From Cytobacillus luteolus (lineage in GTDB: Bacteria; Bacillota; Bacilli; Bacillales; Bacillaceae_L), in NCBI RefSeq assembly GCF_017873715.1, contig NZ_JAGGKM010000011.1:1-49249 (forward strand): a stretch of 49,249 nt of DNA, given 5' to 3'. Shown piece after piece: positions 18,209 through 26,106 of this stretch (position 1 is the first letter of the stretch; each line of letters starts with the position of its first letter). Made by a program: the position numbers and the translations under genes. Below the pieces are notes generated by a model, which saw only the letters and a program-made list of their open reading frames with translations, was not told the origin of the DNA and searched no databases.

Positions 18209-18742
18209 ATGGAAAAAAATTGGTATGTAGTACATACGTATTCTGGTTATGAAAACAAGGTTAAAGCAAATTTAGAAAAGCGTGTTGAAACAATGGGAAT
18301 GCAGGATAAAATTTTTAGAGTAGTCGTTCCTGAAGAAGAAGAAACTGATATCAAAAATGGTAAAAAGAAAGTAACGAAAAGGAAGGTATTCCCGGGGTAT
18401 GTATTGGTTGAAATAATAATGACCGATGATTCTTGGTATGTTGTTCGAAATACTCCTGGTGTTACTGGATTTGTTGGATCTGCTGGATCAGGGTCAAAAC
18501 CGACTCCTCTATTACCTGATGAAGTTACAAATATATTAAAACACATGGGTATGGAACAGAAAGTGATTGAAGTAGACTTCGAGCTTAAAGAAACAGTTAA
18601 GGTAAAAGAAGGTCCGTTTGCTAACTTTACAGGTGCAATTGAGGATATCGATAAGGACAAACAAAAAGTTAAAGTGCATGTAAATATGTTCGGCCGTGAA
18701 ACACCGGTAGAACTGGATTTTTCACAAGTTGAAAAAATATAG
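18209..18742 (+). CDS. nusG: Transcription antitermination/pausing factor NusG
   Basis: NusG binds the RNA polymerase clamp; in Bacillus it promotes sequence-specific pausing and supports intrinsic termination. The 177-residue protein has the NGN domain (WYVVHTYSGYENKVKANLEKR, residues 4-24; VFPGYVLVEI; DDSWYVVRNTPGVTGFVG) and a C-terminal KOW domain (VKEGPFANFTGAIEDI, about 131-146). It is very close to B. subtilis NusG. An in-frame TGA sits immediately before the ATG, so no longer form is possible. Its leader carries its own promoter, an early hairpin and an unusual Shine-Dalgarno arrangement. Confidence 0.98.
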   Translation: MEKNWYVVHTYSGYENKVKANLEKRVETMGMQDKIFRVVVPEEEETDIKNGKKKVTKRKVFPGYVLVEIIMTDDSWYVVRNTPGVTGFVGSAGSGSKPTPLLPDEVTNILKHMGMEQKVIEVDFELKETVKVKEGPFANFTGAIEDIDKDKQKVKVHVNMFGRETPVELDFSQVEKI

Positions 18743-18753
18743 TTTTAAATAAC

Positions 18754-18782
18754 TTGAAATTAAAATCGAAAAGTGGTAATAT
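18754..18782 (+). promoter_or_regulatory. predicted promoter of rplK-rplA
   Basis: TTGAAA (18754-18759) and TAATAT (18777-18782) are 17 bp apart, with an extended TG at 18774-18775. The leader would be about 124 nt and contains the L1-like site. Confidence 0.75.
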
Positions 18783-18859
18783 TTCATAGGTCAGTATGTC
18801 TTAACGATATATAGGACTAACTATCAAAATTCTTTATATTCACATAAAGAATACGTTGA

Positions 18860-18885
18860 GTGGGAGGGTAAACCCCTATTACCAC
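18860..18885 (+). promoter_or_regulatory. putative ribosomal protein L1 binding site in the rplK leader
   Basis: GTGGGAGG (18860-18867), a short GGG/CCC helix with a TAAA loop, and TTACCAC (18879-18885) form an outer GTGG/CCAC helix and an inner helix joined by an asymmetric internal loop. This resembles the L1 site of 23S rRNA (GGTGGGAGGC opposite ATACCACC in E. coli). L1 autoregulates its operon through such mimicry in E. coli and archaea. A near copy precedes rplA. Confidence 0.68.
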
Positions 18886-18912
18886 ATCACGGACTTTAAG
18901 GAGGTGTGTCTC

Positions 18913-19338
18913 GTGGCTAAAAAAGTAATTAAAATGGTAAAATTACAAATCCCTGCTGCAAAAGCTAACCCAGCACCACCAGTTGGACCAGCACTAGGTC
19001 AAGCAGGTGTAAACATTATGGGATTCTGTAAAGAGTTTAACGCTCGTACAGCAGAACAAGCTGGACTAATCATTCCTGTTGAGATTACGGTTTTTGAAGA
19101 CCGTTCATTTACGTTTATTACGAAAACTCCGCCAGCAGCAGTTCTACTTAAGAAAGCAGCTGGAATTGAGTCTGGTTCTGGTGAACCAAACCGTAAAAAA
19201 GTAGCAACAGTTAAGCGTGATAAAGTACGTGAGATTGCAGAGACTAAAATGCCAGATCTAAATGCTGCAAACGTTGAGTCTGCAATGCGTATGGTTGAAG
19301 GTACTGCACGTAGCATGGGTATTGTTATTGAAGACTAA
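18913..19338 (+). CDS. rplK: 50S ribosomal protein L11
   Basis: L11 binds the GTPase-associated region of 23S rRNA and helps factor-dependent GTP hydrolysis. In Bacillus it is also needed for RelA activation and is the thiostrepton target. The protein has 141 residues from the GTG at 18913 ([20 protein letters not shown]). This start is chosen because AAGGAGGTG lies 6 nt upstream; an in-frame ATG at 18856 would precede this Shine-Dalgarno. The proline-rich N-terminal segment [20 protein letters not shown] and the C-terminal RNA-binding domain ending in [10 protein letters not shown] are present. Confidence 0.98.
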   Translation: MAKKVIKMVKLQIPAAKANPAPPVGPALGQAGVNIMGFCKEFNARTAEQAGLIIPVEITVFEDRSFTFITKTPPAAVLLKKAAGIESGSGEPNRKKVATVKRDKVREIAETKMPDLNAANVESAMRMVEGTARSMGIVIED

Positions 19339-19364
19339 TTAACCCTGCGTGCTTTTGTTTTGGG

Positions 19365-19395
19365 GGTTGCGGATATGGTTTTCCAGTTCGCAACC
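19365..19395 (+). other. intercistronic hairpin between rplK and rplA
   Basis: A 9-bp stem (GGTTGCGGA at 19365-19373 with TTCGCAACC at 19387-19395, one G-U) and a 13-nt loop. Only three T residues follow, so it is a weak terminator at most. It lies directly upstream of the second L1-like site and may be a processing site or structural neighbour. Confidence 0.55.
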
Positions 19396-19402
19396 TTTAT
19401 TC

Positions 19403-19430
19403 GTGGGAGGTTCCATTCCGCTAAAACCAC
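19403..19430 (+). promoter_or_regulatory. putative second L1 binding site, upstream of rplA
   Basis: GTGGGAGG (19403-19410) and AACCAC (19425-19430) again frame a short inner helix (GG with CC) and an asymmetric loop. The 5' strand is identical to the site before rplK. It ends 5 nt before the rplA Shine-Dalgarno GAGGAGG, so bound L1 could block rplA initiation. Confidence 0.6.
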
Positions 19431-19450
19431 ATTCGAGGAGGATTTTAACA

Positions 19451-20152
19451 ATGGCAAAAAGAGGCAAAAAGTACGTTGAAGCTGCTAAATTAGTAGACCG
19501 TACACAAGCTTACTCAGTAGCTGAAGCTATTGAACTAGTAAAGAAAACAACAACTACTAAATTTGATGCATCTGTTGAAGTTGCATTCCGTTTAGGCGTT
19601 GACCCTAAGAAAGCTGACCAACAAATTCGTGGAGCAGTTGTTCTTCCAAACGGTACTGGTAAAACACAACGTGTACTAGTATTCGCTAAGGGTGAAAAAG
19701 CAAAAGAAGCAGAAGCTGCTGGTGCAGATTATGTAGGAGATGCAGATTTCATCACTAAAATCACTCAAGGTTGGTTTGATTTTGATGTAATCGTAGCTAC
19801 TCCAGATATGATGGGTGAAGTTGGTAAACTTGGTCGAGTATTAGGACCTAAAGGTTTAATGCCAAATCCTAAAACTGGTACAGTTACATTTGACGTAGAC
19901 CGTGCAGTTAAAGAAATCAAAGCTGGTAAAGTTGAATACCGTGTTGACAAAGCTGGTAATATCCACGTGCCAATCGGTAAAGTTTCATTCGAAAGCGACA
20001 AGCTAGTTGAGAACTTTACAACAATCTACGAAACAATGTTAAAAGTTAAACCATCTGCAGCAAAAGGTACGTACATGAAAAACCTTGCTGTATCTTCAAC
20101 GATGGGACCTGGAGTTAAGGTAGATCCATCAACTTTTGTTACTTCTAAATAA
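19451..20152 (+). CDS. rplA: 50S ribosomal protein L1
   Basis: L1 forms the mobile stalk that contacts E-site tRNA and can repress its own mRNA. The 233-residue protein starts [17 protein letters not shown] and includes the strongly conserved [18 protein letters not shown] (about 125-142) and IPIG-type segment [13 protein letters not shown]. The true start is the ATG at 19451, with GAGGAGG 9 nt upstream; an upstream in-frame extension to 19349 covers the hairpin and the L1-like site and has no protein similarity. It is co-transcribed with rplK. Confidence 0.98.
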   Translation: MAKRGKKYVEAAKLVDRTQAYSVAEAIELVKKTTTTKFDASVEVAFRLGVDPKKADQQIRGAVVLPNGTGKTQRVLVFAKGEKAKEAEAAGADYVGDADFITKITQGWFDFDVIVATPDMMGEVGKLGRVLGPKGLMPNPKTGTVTFDVDRAVKEIKAGKVEYRVDKAGNIHVPIGKVSFESDKLVENFTTIYETMLKVKPSAAKGTYMKNLAVSSTMGPGVKVDPSTFVTSK

Positions 20153-20158
20153 TGGATA

Positions 20159-20187
20159 TTGACTTTTTATAAGTCATTAACTATAAT
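20159..20187 (+). promoter_or_regulatory. predicted strong promoter of rplJ-rplL
   Basis: TTGACT (20159-20164) and a perfect TATAAT (20182-20187) with a 17-bp spacer, 6 nt after the rplA stop. Transcription is expected from about 20194, giving a leader of about 210 nt. Confidence 0.85.
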
Positions 20188-20193
20188 AAATCT

Positions 20194-20347
20194 TGTTGTT
20201 TGAAATAAATAGTTTCATCTGAACCGTAGACAGTAGGTGCCTCAATGAGAGCTTAATTTCCTACCGAGGTGTAGTGATTTGCTGATGGTTAATCCATCTA
20301 TGAATTTTACTATACAGCCTCCATGTCTCGAGATGTGGAGGTTTTTA
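20194..20347 (+). promoter_or_regulatory. L10 leader (autoregulatory ribosomal protein leader)
   Basis: Between rplA and rplJ lies a structured leader with CCGTAGACAGTAGGTGC (20224-20240) and CCTACCGAGGTGTAG (20260-20274), where GTAGG pairs with CCTAC. This is the arrangement of the known Bacillota L10 leader. It ends in an intrinsic terminator at 20318-20347. Excess L10(L12)4 is expected to bind the leader and favour termination before rplJ. The fold is recognised by sequence pattern, not computed. Confidence 0.85.
20318..20347 (+). terminator. L10 leader terminator
   Basis: A 10-bp stem (CCTCCATGTC at 20318-20327 with GATGTGGAGG at 20332-20341, two G-U pairs), a TCGA loop and five T residues. 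It sits 57 nt before the rplJ start and serves as the regulated terminator of the leader. Confidence 0.9.
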
Positions 20348-20404
20348 TATGATTACACCGATGCGGTATCAAGTGTGAGATAAAAATCTACAGGAGGTGT
20401 AAGG

Positions 20405-20905
20405 ATGAGTAATGCAGTAGAACAAAAGAAACAAATCGTAACTGAAATTGCTGATAAATTCCGTGCTAGTAAATCAACAATCGTTGTTGACTACCGTGGA
20501 CTAAGTGTTGCTGAAGTAACTGAACTTCGTAAACAACTTCGTGATGCAGGAATCGATTTTAAAGTTTACAAAAACACATTAACTCGTCGTGCTGCTGAGG
20601 CTGCTGAGATCACTGGTCTTAACGACGCATTAACTGGACCGAATGCAATTGCGTTCAGTAATGAAGATGTAGTTGCTCCTGCTAAAATTCTTAATGACTT
20701 TGCTAAGAAGCATGAAGCATTAGAAATTAAAGCTGGTGTAATTGAAGGTAACATTGCTACTCTTGAAGAAGTTAAAGCTCTTGCTGAACTTCCATCACGC
20801 GAAGGATTACTTTCTATGTTGCTTAGCGTGCTTCAAGCACCTATGCGCAATTTCGCTCTTGTTACAAAAGCTGTTGCAGAACAAAAAGAAGAACAAGGCG
20901 CGTAA
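20405..20905 (+). CDS. rplJ: 50S ribosomal protein L10
   Basis: L10 anchors L7/L12 dimers to the ribosomal stalk and controls its own operon through the leader upstream. The 166-residue protein has the N-terminal rRNA-binding domain ([39 protein letters not shown]) and a C-terminal helix that carries L12 ([20 protein letters not shown]). The Shine-Dalgarno GGAGGTG lies 8 nt before the ATG. rplL follows after 69 nt. Confidence 0.98.
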   Translation: MSNAVEQKKQIVTEIADKFRASKSTIVVDYRGLSVAEVTELRKQLRDAGIDFKVYKNTLTRRAAEAAEITGLNDALTGPNAIAFSNEDVVAPAKILNDFAKKHEALEIKAGVIEGNIATLEEVKALAELPSREGLLSMLLSVLQAPMRNFALVTKAVAEQKEEQGA

Positions 20906-20974
20906 GTTTAACACGCAATTACAATTATCTATTCGATTTTCCATATTAGGATAAAAAACAAGGAGGATTTTACA

Positions 20975-21337
20975 ATGACTACAGAACAAATCTTAGAAGC
21001 TGTAAAAAATATGACTGTTTTAGAACTTAACGACTTAGTAAAAGCAATTGAAGAAGAATTTGGTGTAACTGCTGCTGCTCCTGTTGCTATGGGTGCTGTT
21101 GCTGGTGGCGAAGTTGCTGCTGAGCAAACTGAATTTGATGTAATCCTAGCTGGCGCTGGCGACCAAAAAATCAAAGTTATCAAAGTAGTACGTGAATTAA
21201 CAGGTCTTGGCTTAAAAGAAGCTAAAGAACTAGTTGACAACACTCCAAAAGCTGTTAAAGAAGGCGTTTCTAAAGAAGAAGCTGAAGAATTAAAAGCTAA
21301 ACTTGAAGAAGTTGGAGCTAACGTAGAAGTTAAGTAA
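20975..21337 (+). CDS. rplL: 50S ribosomal protein L7/L12
   Basis: L7/L12 is the multicopy stalk protein that recruits and activates translational GTPases. The 120-residue acidic protein has the N-terminal dimerisation domain ([21 protein letters not shown]), an alanine-rich hinge (about 34-50), and the globular factor-binding domain ([20 protein letters not shown], about 67-86). AAGGAGG precedes the ATG. A strong terminator 20 nt after the stop ends the rplJL unit. Confidence 0.98.
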   Translation: MTTEQILEAVKNMTVLELNDLVKAIEEEFGVTAAAPVAMGAVAGGEVAAEQTEFDVILAGAGDQKIKVIKVVRELTGLGLKEAKELVDNTPKAVKEGVSKEEAEELKAKLEEVGANVEVK

Positions 21338-21356
21338 TAATTTCATTGATCAATAG

Positions 21357-21388
21357 AAAGCTCGCTTGAAAACAGGCGAGCTTTTTTT
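21357..21388 (+). terminator. terminator of rplJ-rplL
   Basis: A 9-bp perfect stem (AAAGCTCGC at 21357-21365 with GCGAGCTTT at 21376-21384) with a T run to 21388. Confidence 0.93.
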
Positions 21389-21476
21389 GACTACATCCTT
21401 CAGTGATAAAAAGTTGCACTTTTGACGATGCTATAGAATAGCTCAGGAACTCCTATATTAGAGGAGGTACATAACA

Positions 21477-22082
21477 ATGACAGAACACTACTATACAAAC
21501 AAACCGTCGACAGCAAGTAATCCTCAAAATATAAACTTTACTTTAAGGGGTATTGTCCTTCAATTTAAAAGTGATCGCGGAGTTTTTTCGAAAAATGAAG
21601 TAGATTTCGGCTCTCGCCTTCTAATCGAAACATTTCAATTTCCTACTATTGAAGGTGATTTGCTAGATGTAGGTTGTGGTTATGGACCTATTGGTCTTTC
21701 GCTGGCAAAGGATTGTTCTTCGCGAAAAGTTGAGATGATCGATGTGAATGAACGTGCAATTGACTTAGCCAAGCAAAATGCAGCTAACAATGAAGTTTCT
21801 AATGTTAAAATCTATAAAAGTGATGTATTCAATGCGGTTGATCTAGAGAAAAGATTTGCTGCCATCCTCTCCAACCCTCCAATTCGTGCAGGGAAAAAGG
21901 TGGTACATCAAATACTAGAAGAAAGCTATCAATTCCTACTCCCAAAAGGTGAGTTATGGGTAGTTATTCAAAAGAAGCAAGGGGCACCATCTGCAATCGA
22001 GAAACTAGAATCTATTTTTGATGAGGTTGAGATTGTGAAAAGAGATAAAGGTTATTATATTATCAGGGCCATCCGTGACTGA
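21477..22082 (+). CDS. ybxB: Class I SAM-dependent methyltransferase (RsmC/YbxB-like)
   Basis: The 201-residue protein is a Rossmann-fold methyltransferase. LLDVGCGYGPIGLSLA (about 61-76) is the SAM-binding motif I, EMIDVNERAIDLAKQNA (about 84-100) holds the acidic motif II residue, and ILSNPPIRAGK (about 127-137) is the NPP(F/Y/I) catalytic motif of base N-methyltransferases. It resembles the catalytic half of E. coli RsmC/RlmG, which make m2G in rRNA, and in Bacillus stands between rplL and rpoB. The rRNA target here is unproven. The Shine-Dalgarno is AGAGGAGG. A preceding terminator implies its own promoter, for which TGCTATAGA at 21429-21437 is a weak extended -10 candidate. Confidence 0.88.
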   Translation: MTEHYYTNKPSTASNPQNINFTLRGIVLQFKSDRGVFSKNEVDFGSRLLIETFQFPTIEGDLLDVGCGYGPIGLSLAKDCSSRKVEMIDVNERAIDLAKQNAANNEVSNVKIYKSDVFNAVDLEKRFAAILSNPPIRAGKKVVHQILEESYQFLLPKGELWVVIQKKQGAPSAIEKLESIFDEVEIVKRDKGYYIIRAIRD

Positions 22083-22168
22083 AGTGAAAGAAAAAGTAGA
22101 CATAAAACGAATGTTAGTACTCTATAACTGAAAATGATTTTAATGTCAATACTTTAAGGTGGAAAATG

Positions 22169-22197
22169 TTGACGGATATTTTTTCCTATGTTAACAT
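22169..22197 (+). promoter_or_regulatory. predicted promoter of rpoB-rpoC
   Basis: TTGACG (22169-22174) and TAACAT (22192-22197) with a 17-bp spacer and an extended TG at 22189-22190. Start of transcription is near 22204, 270 nt before rpoB. Confidence 0.7.
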
Positions 22198-22203
22198 TAA
22201 AAA

Positions 22204-22474
22204 ATGCCAATATGTATTTTTTTCTAATGCATCTATTTTATTTTTTTATGTATAAATTTAGAGGCATAGGAAAGACTGATAAAATCAATAGTTCGTTTGT
22301 GAAAATATGGTTTTCTTGTTCAATCAGAAAAGAGTATTTCTGGTTTTTAAAAGAAAGATACAGTTTATTTGCTGTGTTTTTCTAAGGAGAAACCATTTTT
22401 CTTTTTGTCTATTGTGTTTATGGTTAGACAAATAAAATTTGCAAGTTTAACGCTTGATTTGAGGGGTGAATCAG
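22204..22474 (+). other. long AU-rich rpoB leader
   Basis: This 270-nt stretch holds no supported gene. A 65-codon open frame here begins at 22188, inside the promoter, lacks a Shine-Dalgarno and has a hydrophobic, low-complexity product. One 8-bp hairpin (TTTGTCTA at 22404-22411 with TAGACAAA at 22425-22432) is visible before the rpoB Shine-Dalgarno GAGGGG (22461-22466). No T-rich terminator was recognised. Confidence 0.5.
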
Positions 22475-25400
22475 TTGACAGGTCAACTAGTTCAGTATGG
22501 ACGACACCGTAAGCGTAGGAGTTATGCGCGTATTAGTGAAGTTTTAGAATTACCAAATCTTATCGAAATCCAAACCTCTTCATATCAATGGTTTCTTGAT
22601 GAGGGTCTTAGAGAAATGTTTCAGGATATTTCTCCGATTGAAGATTTTACTGGTAACTTATCGCTTGATTTTATCGATTATAGTTTAGGAGACCCTAAAT
22701 ATCCGGTCGAAGAATCAAAAGAGCGTGATGTTACATACTCTGCGCCATTACGTGTTAAGGTGCGTCTGATTAACAAAGAAACCGGTGAAGTGAAAGATCA
22801 GGACGTATTTATGGGTGATTTCCCACTAATGACTGAAACGGGCACGTTTGTTATCAATGGAGCCGAACGTGTAATTGTTTCACAGTTAGTACGTTCTCCG
22901 AGTGTGTATTACAGCGGAAAAATTGATAAAAATGGAAAAAGAGGATTTACAGCAACAGTAATTCCAAACCGTGGTGCTTGGTTAGAATACGAAACAGATG
23001 CGAAGGATGTAGTATACGTTCGTATTGATCGTACTCGGAAATTACCGGTTACGGTTCTTTTGCGTGCATTAGGGTTTGGGTCTGATCAAGAAATCATCGA
23101 TTTATTTGGCGAGAATGAGTACCTTCGAAATACTCTTGATAAAGATAACACCGAGAGTACGGAAAAGGCGTTACTAGAAATTTATGAACGTTTACGTCCT
23201 GGTGAGCCACCAACAGTAGATAATGCAAAAAGCTTACTAGAATCTCGTTTCTTTGATCCGAAGAGATATGATCTAGCAAATGTTGGTCGTTACAAGATTA
23301 ATAAAAAGCTGCATATTAAAAACCGCCTATTTAACCAACGTCTTGCAGAAACTCTAGTAGATGGTGAAACTGGTGAAATTATCGCTGAAAAGGGCACTCT
23401 ACTAGATAGAAGAGCTCTAGACCGACTTATTCCACATCTTGAAAAGGGGATTGGATTCAAGGTTGTTCAACCTAATGGTGGTGTGCTAGAAGAAGATGTA
23501 ACGATTCAATCTATTAAAATTGTCTCTCCTAGTGATCCTGATGGGGAACAAGTCATTAATGTAATTGGTAACACAATCATTGATGAGTCAATTAAAAACA
23601 TTACACAAGCTGATATTCTAGCATCTATTAGTTATTTCTTTAACTTGTTACATCAGGTAGGAGATACAGATGATATTGATCACCTTGGTAATCGTCGCTT
23701 ACGTTCTGTAGGTGAATTACTACAAAACCAATTTAGAATCGGACTTTCTCGTATGGAGCGTGTTGTACGTGAGAGAATGTCTATTCAAGATACAAATACA
23801 ATTACACCACAACAATTAATTAATATTCGCCCTGTTATTGCGTCTATTAAAGAGTTCTTTGGTAGTTCACAGTTGTCTCAATTCATGGACCAAACGAACC
23901 CTCTAGCAGAATTAACCCACAAACGTAGGTTATCAGCTTTAGGACCTGGTGGATTAACACGTGAGCGTGCGGGCTTTGAAGTTCGTGACGTACACTACTC
24001 TCACTATGGCCGTATGTGTCCGATTGAAACTCCAGAGGGACCGAATATCGGATTAATTAACTCTCTATCATCATTTGCAAAAGTAAATAGATTTGGTTTT
24101 ATTGAAACACCATACCGCCGTGTAGATCCGGAGTCTGGTAAAGTAACAGAACGAATTGATTACTTAACTGCTGATGAAGAGGATTTATATGTTGTTGCAC
24201 AAGCAAACGCTAGATTGTCAGATGATGGTTCATTTATAGATGAAGATATTGTTGCTCGTTTCAAAGGTGAAAATACAGTTGTTAAACGAGAGCGTATTGA
24301 TTATATGGATGTATCACCTAAACAAGTAGTTTCTGCTGCGACAGCTTGTATTCCATTCTTAGAAAACGATGACTCGAACCGTGCACTAATGGGAGCGAAC
24401 ATGCAACGTCAAGCAGTTCCTTTAATGAACCCAGAGGCACCACTTGTTGGTACTGGTATGGAATATGTATCTGGTAAAGACTCTGGAGCTGCAGTCATTT
24501 GTAAGTATCCGGGTGTTGTTGAAAGAGTAGAAGCAAAACAAGTTTGGGTTAGACGTTATGAAGAGGTTGATGGTCAAAAGGTTAAGGGCAACCTTGATAA
24601 ATATAGACTGTTGAAATTCATCCGTTCTAACCAGGGTACATGTTATAATCAGCGCCCAATTGTTTCAGTTGGTGATGAAGTTGTTAGAGGAGAAATCCTT
24701 GCAGATGGACCTTCAATGGAACAAGGGGAGCTAGCACTTGGTAGAAACGTATTAGTTGGATTCATGACATGGGATGGTTACAACTATGAGGATGCAATCA
24801 TCATGAGTCAACGCCTTGTTAAGGATGATGTATATACTTCAATTCACATTGAAGAATATGAATCAGAATCACGCGATACAAAGCTTGGACCTGAAGAAAT
24901 CACTCGTGATATTCCAAACGTTGGTGAAGATGCATTGCGCAATCTTGATGAGCGTGGAATTATCAGAACTGGTGCTGAAGTAAAAGATGGTGATCTACTA
25001 GTAGGTAAAGTAACTCCAAAGGGTGTCACCGAACTTACAGCAGAGGAACGTCTATTACATGCAATCTTCGGTGAAAAAGCCCGTGAAGTTCGTGATACTT
25101 CCCTTCGTGTACCACACGGTGGTGGAGGAATCGTTCTAGATGTTAAAGTGTTTAATCGTGAAGATGGTGATGAGCTTCCACCTGGAGTAAATCAACTTGT
25201 TCGCGTATATATTGTTCAAAAACGTAAAATCTCTGAAGGGGATAAAATGGCAGGGCGCCATGGTAACAAGGGTGTTATATCTCGTATTCTTCCAGAAGAA
25301 GATATGCCATTCTTACCAGATGGTACACCTATTGATATCATGTTAAACCCTCTAGGAGTTCCATCACGTATGAACATCGGTCAGGTACTTGAGTTACACC

Positions 25401-26047
25401 TTGGTATGGCTGCACGCCAGTTAGGTATTCATGTAGCGTCACCTGTATTTGATGGAGCACGTGAGGAAGATGTTTGGGAAACACTTCAAGAAGCAGGTAT
25501 GTCACGTGATGCCAAAACAGTATTATATGATGGAAGAACGGGTGAACCGTTTGATAACCGTGTATCTGTTGGGGTTATGTACATGATTAAACTTGCTCAC
25601 ATGGTTGATGACAAGTTACATGCTCGTTCAACAGGACCTTACTCACTAGTTACGCAACAGCCTCTTGGAGGAAAAGCGCAATTCGGTGGACAACGTTTTG
25701 GTGAGATGGAAGTATGGGCACTTGAAGCATACGGTGCTGCATACACACTTCAAGAAATCTTAACAGTTAAGTCAGACGATGTTGTTGGTCGTGTGAAAAC
25801 ATATGAAGCGATTGTTAAGGGTGAGAATGTTCCTGAACCAGGAGTTCCGGAATCGTTCAAAGTATTAATTAAAGAACTTCAGAGCTTAGGTATGGATGTA
25901 AAAATCTTATCTGGTGATGAGAAAGAAATTGAAATGCGTGATCTAGAAGATGACGAAGATCCAAATCAAAGTGATAGTGTATCTTTAGATAATGAAAAGC
26001 CAGTTAACGAATTAAAAGAAGAAAAAGATGCTGTTACAAAGGAATAA
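22475..26047 (+). CDS. rpoB: DNA-directed RNA polymerase beta subunit
   Basis: RpoB forms half of the polymerase active cleft. From the TTG at 22475 ([20 protein letters not shown]) it has 1190 residues and follows B. subtilis RpoB closely, including this rare start. GAGGGG lies 8 nt upstream, and an in-frame GTG at 22466 falls inside that Shine-Dalgarno. The rifampicin region (about 463-490, [20 protein letters not shown] then [13 protein letters not shown]) carries the wild-type residues of sensitive strains. Other landmarks are [21 protein letters not shown] and the C-terminal [19 protein letters not shown]. The tail after about residue 1150 is acidic and variable. rpoC follows after 59 nt. 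Confidence 0.98.
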   Translation: MTGQLVQYGRHRKRRSYARISEVLELPNLIEIQTSSYQWFLDEGLREMFQDISPIEDFTGNLSLDFIDYSLGDPKYPVEESKERDVTYSAPLRVKVRLINKETGEVKDQDVFMGDFPLMTETGTFVINGAERVIVSQLVRSPSVYYSGKIDKNGKRGFTATVIPNRGAWLEYETDAKDVVYVRIDRTRKLPVTVLLRALGFGSDQEIIDLFGENEYLRNTLDKDNTESTEKALLEIYERLRPGEPPTVDNAKSLLESRFFDPKRYDLANVGRYKINKKLHIKNRLFNQRLAETLVDGETGEIIAEKGTLLDRRALDRLIPHLEKGIGFKVVQPNGGVLEEDVTIQSIKIVSPSDPDGEQVINVIGNTIIDESIKNITQADILASISYFFNLLHQVGDTDDIDHLGNRRLRSVGELLQNQFRIGLSRMERVVRERMSIQDTNTITPQQLINIRPVIASIKEFFGSSQLSQFMDQTNPLAELTHKRRLSALGPGGLTRERAGFEVRDVHYSHYGRMCPIETPEGPNIGLINSLSSFAKVNRFGFIETPYRRVDPESGKVTERIDYLTADEEDLYVVAQANARLSDDGSFIDEDIVARFKGENTVVKRERIDYMDVSPKQVVSAATACIPFLENDDSNRALMGANMQRQAVPLMNPEAPLVGTGMEYVSGKDSGAAVICKYPGVVERVEAKQVWVRRYEEVDGQKVKGNLDKYRLLKFIRSNQGTCYNQRPIVSVGDEVVRGEILADGPSMEQGELALGRNVLVGFMTWDGYNYEDAIIMSQRLVKDDVYTSIHIEEYESESRDTKLGPEEITRDIPNVGEDALRNLDERGIIRTGAEVKDGDLLVGKVTPKGVTELTAEERLLHAIFGEKAREVRDTSLRVPHGGGGIVLDVKVFNREDGDELPPGVNQLVRVYIVQKRKISEGDKMAGRHGNKGVISRILPEEDMPFLPDGTPIDIMLNPLGVPSRMNIGQVLELHLGMAARQLGIHVASPVFDGAREEDVWETLQEAGMSRDAKTVLYDGRTGEPFDNRVSVGVMYMIKLAHMVDDKLHARSTGPYSLVTQQPLGGKAQFGGQRFGEMEVWALEAYGAAYTLQEILTVKSDDVVGRVKTYEAIVKGENVPEPGVPESFKVLIKELQSLGMDVKILSGDEKEIEMRDLEDDEDPNQSDSVSLDNEKPVNELKEEKDAVTKE

Positions 26048-26106
26048 TTCGGGTAACAAGCCAGCAATAAGGGTAAAACCTGGAGATTATAAGGGAGGTA
26101 GGCCCC

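Noticed and set aside
18773-18885. Inverted repeat GTGGTAAT/ATTACCAC across the rplK promoter and leader
   Set aside because: The left arm overlaps the -10 and is not transcribed from this promoter, so pairing in RNA is impossible; the right arm is better explained by the L1-like site.
19349-19450. N-terminal extension of rplA (34 residues)
   Set aside because: It covers a hairpin and the L1-like site, precedes the Shine-Dalgarno, and L1 proteins start at MAKRGKKY.
22188-22385. 65-codon open frame upstream of rpoB
   Set aside because: Its ATG lies within the predicted promoter, it lacks a Shine-Dalgarno, and its product is AT-driven low complexity.
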